Below, in pieces: positions 53,480 through 64,000 of a stretch of DNA of 64,000 nucleotides. This stretch comes from Flavobacteriaceae bacterium. GTDB taxonomy: Bacteria; Bacteroidota; Bacteroidia; Flavobacteriales; Flavobacteriaceae. The notes beneath the pieces were generated by a model. It saw only the letters and a program-made list of their open reading frames with translations. It searched no databases and had not been told where the DNA came from. The DNA lies in contig JAIXYI010000057.1 in NCBI GenBank assembly GCA_027490305.1, positions 1-64,000 of the forward strand, given 5' to 3'. Every line of letters starts with the position of its first letter. Position 1 is the first letter of the stretch. Both the position numbers and the translations under genes were made by a program.

Positions 53480-55557
53480 TTGGATTCCTTGAGTAGGTTC
53501 TCGACCGCCGTTCGTTCCGCATCGGGCAATTTCGCCAGCAATTCGCTGAAAAACGTGCGGTAGCGTTCTTTCTTTATCAGGTTTCGGATGCGGTCGCGGC
53601 TGAACTTCACAAACTGCCATTTGTGGTGGACGGTAGCGCGTGCCAACGCCTCAAGCGCATTGGTGTCGTTCGGATCGAGGAACAACAGGTTCGTAAGGGC
53701 GTTCTCGCGGACGTTGCTCTCATAATCGGGCGACGCATACCGCAACAACTCGTCGTAATACGCCCCATTCCTGGTCGGATCATAGTCCTTTGCCTTCAAC
53801 GCCAGCGTCAGCCAGAGAATGCGGAGGTTCTTATCGCTGAATCCTTCGATCCCACGGGTTTTGTCGAGCAGTTCCTTCCGCTTGTCAGGAAACTGCGCAC
53901 AAAGCGCATTCAAGACAATTTCTTTGGTGATGTAGGACGGATCGTCGAGTAAGGCCACATACATACTATAAGCTTCTGCCGGAATTTTACCCATCGTCCG
54001 CGCTACCGCCTGCCGGATGTGAACGTCGTTCGTGGCGAGGGCTGTTTCAAGAAGCGCCTTCTTTTCATCAAATGACATTTGCGTCAGTTGGAAGACCACT
54101 TCTTCTTTAATGGGCCAGTAGTCGTTACCCGCAAGAAGCGTGGCAAAACGCTCTTTTTTGGCTTCAAACGGTTGTTCCTCTAATCCCGACACCTCAAAAT
54201 ACCGTTGCATGAAGGTGTTCTTCCGCAACAGTCGCAACGCCTCTTCCATATCGAAATCCGGATTGTCCAACCATTTCCGACGGTAGGCGGCGCTATCGAA
54301 TGCAGGGGCTACGCGTTCAACTTCTGCCAAGAATTGTTCGGTGGTCACGTTCCGGAATTGGTACTTTCGAAGGTAGGCTTCCACAGCTTTCCGAAAGAGT
54401 GCCTCCCCGATGGTTTCGCGGAGGGCGTGCAGGGCCCAGCCTCCTTTCTGGTAGTAAATCAATGAACTGGCACCGGCGCCGACAACGGGCTTCTGTTCTT
54501 TGCTGCGCTCGATCTGCACGGCGTTTTCGTATAGTCGCAACTGGAAGTAGTCGTCGCCAAACACCTCCCGTTCGGCCAGTAACGCGTAATACGTTGCAAA
54601 ACCTTCCTGCAACCAATGGTGGTCGTCGGATGCCGCCGTCACGAGGTCACCGAACCATTGATGGGCCAGTTCGTGGGCATTGACGTTGGTGTAATCGCGG
54701 TCATTCCAGCCGATGCTGTCGACCACATAATCGCGGGCGAAAAGCGTAGAGGTAGTGTTTTCCATCCCGCCGTATAAAAAATCCTGCACGGGTAGTTGAC
54801 GGTAGATGTTCCAGGGATAGGGTACGCCGATCTCACGTTCGAAAAAATCAAAGATGCGACGCGAATAGCGGTAAGTCGCTTCGAACTTGGCAGAATCGGC
54901 TGGCTCGAGGTAAAACTCCATCGGTACGCCGGAAGTAGACGTCTCGCGGAAGCACGTAAACCGTCCGATAGCCACCATCAGCAAATAGGACGACATGGGC
55001 TTTTGCATCGCGAACGATATGCGCCGGCCGCTTTTCGATCCCACTTGTTCGCCATTTGACACACCGATTTGGCCGTCGGGGACGTCGAACGACAGCGAAA
55101 AAACCATCTTGTCGTTGGTATCATCGAGCGATGGGAACCAGTTGCTGGTGTACTTCCCCTGCCCCTGTGACCAAATTTGCGCGCCTTCTCCCTGTCCGGT
55201 GAAATAAAGCGCCTGACGGGGCGAGGCGGTATAGGTAAACGCAAGTTGGTTGCCCTTCTTCTTCCGTTTTGAGGGAAGTGCGATTTTCAATTGTTTGTCG
55301 GTAAGGACAAAGGCTACTTGTTTTCCATTCAGCCGCACCGAGTCGACCTGCATCTTCCGGGCATCCAGATAAACGGTATCCACCTGGCGCAGGAGGTCGA
55401 AGGTGTAGCGCGCCGTCCCACTAACTTTTTTCTCGGCATGGAGGAAGGTCAACCGTCCGCTAGCCGTCCGGAAATCAACTGATTTCGACTGTTGGGCCTG
55501 GCTGCCATACGAAAAAACGAGAAAAAGGATGGGTAACAACGATCGTAGCATCCTCAA
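53476..55557 (-). CDS. M1-family metallo-aminopeptidase, exported
   Basis: The 693-residue protein has a signal peptide (MRMLRSLLPILFLVFSYGSQA), the exopeptidase motif GGMEN, the zinc site HELAHQWFGD with the third ligand Glu in WLQEGFATYYA (HEXXH-18-E), and the catalytic Tyr region. C-terminal HEAT-like repeats follow. It trims N-terminal residues from peptides in the periplasm. Confidence 0.93.
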   Translation of the reverse strand: MRMLRSLLPILFLVFSYGSQAQQSKSVDFRTASGRLTFLHAEKKVSGTARYTFDLLRQVDTVYLDARKMQVDSVRLNGKQVAFVLTDKQLKIALPSKRKKKGNQLAFTYTASPRQALYFTGQGEGAQIWSQGQGKYTSNWFPSLDDTNDKMVFSLSFDVPDGQIGVSNGEQVGSKSGRRISFAMQKPMSSYLLMVAIGRFTCFRETSTSGVPMEFYLEPADSAKFEATYRYSRRIFDFFEREIGVPYPWNIYRQLPVQDFLYGGMENTTSTLFARDYVVDSIGWNDRDYTNVNAHELAHQWFGDLVTAASDDHHWLQEGFATYYALLAEREVFGDDYFQLRLYENAVQIERSKEQKPVVGAGASSLIYYQKGGWALHALRETIGEALFRKAVEAYLRKYQFRNVTTEQFLAEVERVAPAFDSAAYRRKWLDNPDFDMEEALRLLRKNTFMQRYFEVSGLEEQPFEAKKERFATLLAGNDYWPIKEEVVFQLTQMSFDEKKALLETALATNDVHIRQAVARTMGKIPAEAYSMYVALLDDPSYITKEIVLNALCAQFPDKRKELLDKTRGIEGFSDKNLRILWLTLALKAKDYDPTRNGAYYDELLRYASPDYESNVRENALTNLLFLDPNDTNALEALARATVHHKWQFVKFSRDRIRNLIKKERYRTFFSELLAKLPDAERTAVENLLKESK

Positions 55558-55609
55558 ATATAAGAAATCACGACGTTCGCCGAAAGCCGTATACGAAGGT
55601 TTGTAGCGG

Positions 55610-57166
55610 TTATTGCTTCACCAATTTCACCACCTCGCTTCCGGCTGCCGAGCGCAGTACGACGAGGTAGAGTCCGGGTGCCAAACGCGACACATCCGTG
55701 CCCGATGCCACCTTTTTGCCCGCCACATCGTAGATCGCGATCTCGAGGTCGTCGGGTGCGCCGCTCACCGTAAATTGGTTGGTGGCAGGATTCGGACTCA
55801 GCGTCCACTTCGACCTGTTTACCTCATCCACTCCTAATTGTGGGGTGTAGCAATCCGACATGCTCACGCATCCGTTTGTGGTGAGTTGGACCGAATAGCT
55901 GCCGCTTCCGGGAACGGTTAGGGTGTTCGAGGTCGCATCGGGAATCACCTCTCCGTCGCAAATGAACCATTGGTAGGTCGTGCCGGGAATGGAACGCACT
56001 GCGGTGAGTACGTTTCCTTCCACCAAAACCTCATTCGTATAGACGTTATCGGGATCGGTGACGACGACGGGCAATGTCAGCGTATCCGTCAGGTCGGGAT
56101 CGCAAAACGTGTTGGTAATGGTAAGCGTGACATCATAAGTGCCCGGGCAATCGAAGGTGAACTCCGGTGTTTGAGCCGAACTGGTAGTGCCGTCGGGCAA
56201 TTGCCAACTGTATTGGTCGAAGTTGACGGAGGCGTTGATGAACGACACGACCGCCGACTGTGTAGTAGCGTCAATGGTAGGCGTGACTGGGAAATAGCCA
56301 AACAGGGCCACGGGGTCAAGACACTGCGGATTGTCGATGTAGGTAATGTCGGTCGGAATCCAGACGTCGTTTACCAGGTCGCCGGTGACTTCCAGCACCG
56401 GGATGCCTTTGCTAGGGTCGAACCATTTGTAGGTCACGGTTGTGCGCGACACCGGAGTGGTGCCTGTTGTCGTAGTGATGGTATAGTCGGTCACGAGCGT
56501 GGTCTTCATCTTCAACACATTCGTAAACGTGGCATAGGGCGTCACGAGGCTGCCCCATCCTTCTACCACATTGGTGCGGGTTGAGGCAGATGCGTATTGC
56601 AATGGCACACCAAAACTGTTCAAGTCAAGCGTAAACGCCGCGGTGTGGGTAAAGGTCGTATTATAGGTAATCGGGAAATCGTAGATTTCGTCGGCATCGG
56701 AATAATCAACGGTGAGCGGCACAGTCAGGTCGTTTACGGTAATGTTGGCACCCAACATTTTGGCCTGTAGGGACGAACTTGTCACTTTGTAATGAGCGGT
56801 GAGGTCGGTCAGTCCGTAGCCCTGCAGTTCGAGCCCATCCGATACGGGCGACGCCAGGTTAAATGCATTGGAAAACTGGCTGTTACAGTTGAAAAAGTAG
56901 CCATTCAGGAAGCACCAGGTTGTTTTGAAACCCGTAGTGGCGGGATCGACGTAGGAAATGGTTTCCTGCGTGTTGGCCTGGAGGGATGAGAAATCCCAAC
57001 TGTAATTCGCACCGGTCAGCGTGAAGTCGTATAACGCTAGTCCGTTGGTAGCATGCGATACGAGAAACGTATCCCCTAAACCTGCAAAATCAGTTGACGG
57101 ATAGGTAACCTGCGCCTGGCCGGAAGCGAAAGCCATCAAAAGAAGCAACCCTATAGTATTTCTCAT
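55610..57166 (-). CDS. Secreted PKD/Ig-domain protein with T9SS sorting domain
   Basis: The 518-residue protein has a signal peptide (MRNTIGLLLLMAFASGQAQV), a beta-rich N-terminal region of unknown fold, a PKD domain (ASVNFDQYSWQLPDG, CPGTYDVTLTITN), an Ig-like segment (TYQWFICDGEVIPDAT) and a type A sorting domain (WTLSPNPATNQFTVSG, LAPGLYLVVLRS). It should be displayed or released by the type IX system. No catalytic motif is evident, so adhesion is more likely than catalysis. Confidence 0.88.
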   Translation of the reverse strand: MRNTIGLLLLMAFASGQAQVTYPSTDFAGLGDTFLVSHATNGLALYDFTLTGANYSWDFSSLQANTQETISYVDPATTGFKTTWCFLNGYFFNCNSQFSNAFNLASPVSDGLELQGYGLTDLTAHYKVTSSSLQAKMLGANITVNDLTVPLTVDYSDADEIYDFPITYNTTFTHTAAFTLDLNSFGVPLQYASASTRTNVVEGWGSLVTPYATFTNVLKMKTTLVTDYTITTTTGTTPVSRTTVTYKWFDPSKGIPVLEVTGDLVNDVWIPTDITYIDNPQCLDPVALFGYFPVTPTIDATTQSAVVSFINASVNFDQYSWQLPDGTTSSAQTPEFTFDCPGTYDVTLTITNTFCDPDLTDTLTLPVVVTDPDNVYTNEVLVEGNVLTAVRSIPGTTYQWFICDGEVIPDATSNTLTVPGSGSYSVQLTTNGCVSMSDCYTPQLGVDEVNRSKWTLSPNPATNQFTVSGAPDDLEIAIYDVAGKKVASGTDVSRLAPGLYLVVLRSAAGSEVVKLVKQ

Positions 57167-57265
57167 GTTATGTGGTGTTAGTGGAAGGACGGTTTACTGT
57201 AAATCAGCGCACTAAAAAAGATATCGCAGCCTCCGATGAGGCACGTGTCAAATATAGGAAATGCG

Positions 57266-57273
57266 TACATTTG
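57266..57273 (+). promoter_or_regulatory. -7 element TACATTTG
   Basis: This TAnnTTTG match lies 21 bp upstream of the ATG at 57295 and probably drives the small membrane protein and the MFS exporter. No clear TTG is seen at the -33 position. Confidence 0.5.
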
Positions 57274-57294
57274 AAAAAAATCGAGTTTTGCGAT

Positions 57295-57660
57295 ATGGTG
57301 ACGCCTTTACACCCCAACTTTGCGAAAGCCTCTAGTCTTATCTTCCTTACGCTATTGTTTGGTGTGTATAACCTCTTGTTTGCGACACCTTCACATGGCA
57401 TGAAGCGCATCGGATTTATCATCACCGGACTCGTCATGTTATCACTTATTGCCGCCTGTGCGGTGGGAATCCGCAAAGGGATCGTTTGGGTGAAGTATGT
57501 GTATATCGCGGTAGCCGCACTCGGACTCATCGGCACTCCGGTAATTATACAGAACCTATCGGCCGATCCGATTTTGGGGGTCGTCAACCTTTTGCAATGC
57601 CTGGTGCAATTGTGGGCCGCGGTGTTATTGCTCCGCGCCAAAAATCCTCAAATTCAGTAG
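57295..57660 (+). CDS. Small four-helix membrane protein
   Basis: From the ATG at 57295 the 121-residue protein has four hydrophobic helices (ASSLIFLTLLFGVYNLLF, IGFIITGLVMLSLIAACAVGI, YIAVAALGLIGTPVII, LLQCLVQLWAAVLLL). I do not recognise the family. The longer frame to 57172 runs through the promoter. It is 5 bp upstream of the MFS gene. Confidence 0.75.
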   Translation: MVTPLHPNFAKASSLIFLTLLFGVYNLLFATPSHGMKRIGFIITGLVMLSLIAACAVGIRKGIVWVKYVYIAVAALGLIGTPVIIQNLSADPILGVVNLLQCLVQLWAAVLLLRAKNPQIQ

Positions 57661-57665
57661 TATCC

Positions 57666-58922
57666 ATGACCGTAAAAACGGAAATTCCGGCCTTCACCGG
57701 TTACCAAAAACTTGTCATCGCCCTTGTGGCCCTGTTGCAATTCACGGTGATTCTCGATTTCATGATTATTTCACCATTGGGTGATATCCTGATGAGTGAA
57801 CTTAACATGAAGACCGCCCAATTCGGCACCGTTGTCTCGGCCTATGCTTTTAGTGCCGGCGCCTCTGGCATATTGGCAGCGGGCTTCGCCGACAAATTCG
57901 ATCGTAAGAAGTTGTTGCTTTTCTTTTATACCGGTTTTCTGGTGGGTACGTTATGTTGCGCGCTGGCGACCGACTACTGGACGCTGCTGATCGCACGAAT
58001 CGTCACCGGTTGTTTCGGTGGCGTCATCGGTTCTATCACGCTCGCCATCGTTACCGACCTGTTCCTGCCCAACCAACGCGGACGGGTCATGGGTTTTGTG
58101 ACCATGGCATTCGGAAGCAGTCAAATATTGGGTGTTCCGATGGGTATTTTCCTGGCGAACCACTGGGGTTGGCATTCGGCTTTCCTGATGGTGGTGGCAC
58201 TCGGGATTGTACTGGGAATTGTGTTGCTCGTGCGCCTGAAACCCGTTGATGCGCACTTAAAACTGCAATCAGAACGGAATGCGTTGGCGCATTTATGGCA
58301 TACCGTCCAAAAGCGGGATTACCGCATCGGGTTCAGCACGGTAGCCCTGTTATCGGTCGGCGGTTTCATGCTGCAACCCTTCGGCAGCGCCTTCATGGTC
58401 AATAATGTAGGGATTCCGCGAGAGGACCTTCCCCTGGTATTTCTGGCTGCCGGCATTTCGGTACTGGTCATCATGCCCGTGATCGGAAAGCTCAGTGACC
58501 GCTTCGATAAAATCAAGATTTTTATTGGAGGGACGGCTGTTACGATCGTGATGTGCCTCATTTACACCAATCTGTCCGTCACGCCGCTTTGGCTGGTTAT
58601 CACCGTCAATGTCATTATGTTTATGGGCATCATGAGCCGGATTGTACCTTCGCAGGCCATCAACACGGCCATTCCGGACCAGGCCGATCGCGGGGCGTAT
58701 ATGGCGATTACCTCGTCGATGCAACAGGTAGCGGGTGGTTTTGCCGCCGTTGTGGCGGGATTTATTGTCTATCAGCCGGCGGAAGGAAAACCGCTGGAGC
58801 ACTATCCTACCCTGGGGTATGTCGTAAGCGGCGTTTCCTTACTAACTATCTTATTAATGATCCGCCTCAACCGTATCGCGAAGAAACGGGAGTCGACCAT
58901 CGAACCTGCGGAGAAGGCGTAG
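57666..58922 (+). CDS. MFS efflux transporter
   Basis: From the ATG at 57666 the 418-residue protein has twelve membrane helices and MFS motif A (GFADKFDRKKLLLFFY) after helix 2 plus a second GKLSDRFDKIKIF between helices 8 and 9. The N-terminal part resembles arabinose/AraJ-type exporters. The substrate is unknown. It converges with the mutase gene, ending 1 bp before it. Confidence 0.9.
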   Translation: MTVKTEIPAFTGYQKLVIALVALLQFTVILDFMIISPLGDILMSELNMKTAQFGTVVSAYAFSAGASGILAAGFADKFDRKKLLLFFYTGFLVGTLCCALATDYWTLLIARIVTGCFGGVIGSITLAIVTDLFLPNQRGRVMGFVTMAFGSSQILGVPMGIFLANHWGWHSAFLMVVALGIVLGIVLLVRLKPVDAHLKLQSERNALAHLWHTVQKRDYRIGFSTVALLSVGGFMLQPFGSAFMVNNVGIPREDLPLVFLAAGISVLVIMPVIGKLSDRFDKIKIFIGGTAVTIVMCLIYTNLSVTPLWLVITVNVIMFMGIMSRIVPSQAINTAIPDQADRGAYMAITSSMQQVAGGFAAVVAGFIVYQPAEGKPLEHYPTLGYVVSGVSLLTILLMIRLNRIAKKRESTIEPAEKA

Positions 58923-62384
<3,462 letters not shown>

Positions 62385-62539
62385 TTTCGAGGGCGCATTT
62401 TTCGCATGCGCAATTTACAGATTTTTCAAAAAATCTCCCCTCTTTCGGTACATTATGTAAAAATACCGAACCCGTCGTCGGTTTTTGCGTAAAAACAATA
62501 GATTTGTGAGGAAAGCACTCACGTATACGCCTGATTACC

Positions 62540-63382
62540 ATGCAAAAAACCACCTTACTCATTCATTGCCGCGACCAAAAGGGCATTATCGCCGCCGTCA
62601 CCACGTTCGTGGCCGGGCACAATGGCAATATCGTGTATCTTGACCAACACGTCGATGCGCCCGCCGACGTCTTCTTTATGCGACTCGAATTCGAATCGGC
62701 GGATACTACGCTTTCGCGCGAGTCGTTCCGGATGGCGGTAGCGGAGCGTTTCAATATGTCTTGGGAATGGTACGACTCGGATGAACGGCCGCGGATGGCG
62801 CTGTTCGTGTCGAAATACGACCATTGCCTGTACGATCTTTTGGGGCGCCACAGTTCGGGGGAATTGCCCGCCGATATTGCGCTGATCGTCAGCAACCATA
62901 CCGACCTGCAGCCCGTGGCCGACCGCTTCGGGATCCCGTTTCGGCATGTGCCGTTTACCAAAGACATCCGTGAGGAGGGCGAAGCGGCGCACTTTGCATT
63001 GATGGACGAGTTTGAAATCGACTTCATCGTCCTGGCACGGTACATGCAAATCATTACACCTGGTCTTATTACGCGTTTCCGCAATCGCATCATCAACATC
63101 CACCATTCGTTCCTGCCGGCGTTTCCGGGGGCGAAACCGTATCACTCGGCTTTTCGTCGCGGCGTCAAAATCATTGGGGCGACCAGCCATTATGTGACGG
63201 AAGAACTCGACGAGGGCCCGATTATTGAACAGGATATCACCCGCGTGACCCACAGCCATTCCATCGACGATTTCATCTCAAAAGGGCGTGACCTCGAACG
63301 CATCGTGTTGGCGCGCGCCGTCAAACTGCATGCGGAGCGGCGGACGATTGTGTATGACAACCGGACGGTGGTGTTTTCGTAA
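62540..63382 (+). CDS. purU: Formyltetrahydrofolate deformylase
   Basis: The 280-residue protein has an N-terminal ACT domain (LLIHCRDQKGIIAAVTTFVAGHNGNI) and a formyl-transferase-like hydrolase domain with the catalytic Asn-His-Asp: NIHHSFLPAFPGAKPY and EGPIIEQD. It releases formate from 10-formyl-THF, balancing the one-carbon pool. It is divergent from the mutase; a TAGATTTG box (62499-62506) lies 33 bp upstream. Confidence 0.94.
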   Translation: MQKTTLLIHCRDQKGIIAAVTTFVAGHNGNIVYLDQHVDAPADVFFMRLEFESADTTLSRESFRMAVAERFNMSWEWYDSDERPRMALFVSKYDHCLYDLLGRHSSGELPADIALIVSNHTDLQPVADRFGIPFRHVPFTKDIREEGEAAHFALMDEFEIDFIVLARYMQIITPGLITRFRNRIINIHHSFLPAFPGAKPYHSAFRRGVKIIGATSHYVTEELDEGPIIEQDITRVTHSHSIDDFISKGRDLERIVLARAVKLHAERRTIVYDNRTVVFS

Positions 63383-63385
63383 CGC

Positions 63386-63904
63386 CTACCTCAACTTATC
63401 CAACATCTCATCCGTCAGCGGTTCCGAACTGGTGCCGTAGCCGTTGACCAATACGCCTTTCAGTTGGTATTTCTCCGACGAAATGGCGTAGAGGATGCTC
63501 TCATCGTCGGGGTCGGTGTTCGCATCGAAGCGGAACGATTTGTCGATGTGGAATTCATCGTGGAAAATGCTGTATTCGCCGTTGCGGCACTCGAGGCAGT
63601 TTTGTTTGAGGTTGAAGTCTTCGGTATAACCCTGTGCACGCAATGCGTCGAGGGCTTCGACGAGGTTGCTATAGTTCTCGGGGGCTTTGCGAATGTAGGT
63701 CAGGGCGCCCGACGGGCATTTGTCGATGGTCTGCATGATGTGTTCGGACGAATCGGCTTCGGGTTTGATCCAGGGTTGGGTTTTGGGCTGGAAGACATCC
63801 GGACTGTTCCGGACGCAATTGCCTGAGTGGATGCAAAGGCCTGCCTGCCACACGATGGTGATATCGCCGTTGCTGTATTCTTTCCTGATGTTGTTTTTAT
63901 CCAT
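63386..63904 (-). CDS. YjdI-like 4Fe-4S protein fused to the small domain of the 1893-2195 gene
   Basis: The 172-residue protein has an N-terminal mono-cluster iron-sulfur domain (VWQAGLCIHSGNCVRNSPDVF, IDKCPSGALTY; Fer4_19/YjdI type). A C-terminal part from about residue 80 then closely matches the stand-alone protein at 1893-2195, including NCLECRNG and SEPLTDEM. The fusion suggests that the small domain works with a redox centre. It lies 11 bp after a gene with a YjdJ-like C-terminus, as yjdI and yjdJ are neighbours in E. coli. Confidence 0.85.
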   Translation of the reverse strand: MDKNNIRKEYSNGDITIVWQAGLCIHSGNCVRNSPDVFQPKTQPWIKPEADSSEHIMQTIDKCPSGALTYIRKAPENYSNLVEALDALRAQGYTEDFNLKQNCLECRNGEYSIFHDEFHIDKSFRFDANTDPDDESILYAISSEKYQLKGVLVNGYGTSSEPLTDEMLDKLR

Positions 63905-63915
63905 GGCGAAGGGTT

Positions 63916-63999
63916 TTAGAGGACGTCTTGTATGTCAGGCGTTTTTTTAAATACACTATTGGCAAACGGGCACAGCGGGATGATGGAGATTTTCTTATC
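63916..63999 (-). CDS. C-terminal end of a YjdJ-like GNAT acetyltransferase (cut by right edge)
   Basis: Twenty-seven codons before the TAA stop translate to DKKISIIPLCPFANSVFKKTPDIQDVL. The I-P-L-C-P-F-A block is typical of the end of small YjdJ-type acetyltransferases. The gene continues beyond the right edge. Its position next to the YjdI-like gene agrees with this reading. Confidence 0.65.
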   Translation of the reverse strand, partial: DKKISIIPLCPFANSVFKKTPDIQDVL

Positions 64000-64000
64000 G

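Overview
The window looks like a chromosomal segment of a Bacteroidota bacterium, most likely a Flavobacteriaceae member with a fairly high GC content judged by eye. The evidence is: C-terminal type IX secretion sorting domains on two surface proteins (a C25-type protease and a PKD protein), TAnnTTTG-type -7 promoter elements, A-rich rather than Shine-Dalgarno leaders, a CAL67264-like small membrane protein beside ettA, and flavobacterial lipoproteins.

Layout. The left edge cuts a minus-strand gene; a di-haem cytochrome c peroxidase lipoprotein follows. From 11664 down to 2234 lies a long minus-strand operon: Rossmann reductase-like protein, DoxX, small unknown protein, secreted isochorismatase-like hydrolase, secreted amidohydrolase, Tat-exported tyrosinase, SCO1 copper chaperone, and two alginate-export-type porins around a YdcZ-type transporter. 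A divergent 1255-residue sigma54 activator with five tandem GAF-like modules sits at 11962. Between them I see a sigma54 promoter firing into the operon and two palindromic candidate enhancer sites. Next come an NmrA/SnoaL/ECF sigma operon, the gingipain-like protease, an LTA-synthase-like sulfatase carrying an 18-A homopolymer, and an S23-type four-helix-bundle gene. A fatty-acid degradation block follows (acyl-CoA ligase, MarR regulator with a perfect palindrome, bifunctional hydroxyacyl-CoA dehydrogenase/enoyl-CoA hydratase, thiolase, acyl-CoA dehydrogenase).

The rest is mostly core genome: sodC, a TPR hybrid kinase, ettA, holA with three tiny membrane proteins, a glycosyltransferase, OmpA, PfpI/Crp, EamA transporter, Sua5, UvrD/PcrA helicase, patatin, M1 aminopeptidase, an MFS exporter, a fused acyl-CoA mutase/GTPase (IcmF-like), purU, and a YjdI/YjdJ-like pair at the right edge.

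The most unusual layer is intergenic. Many spacers are built from degenerate seven-nucleotide units. In five loci these form 350-830 bp elements, most with inverted TGAGTTT-type ends and a shared CACGCGRGAAAAA core. One such pair of inverted ends encloses the S23-family gene, and several arrays begin at or immediately after stop codons. Other unexplained structures are a helically phased array of ACGTATAA sites with a 43-bp higher-order repeat upstream of an HTH/leucine-zipper gene, a dyad-symmetric ~132-bp repeat in two copies, and a composite hairpin/octamer repeat in two copies.
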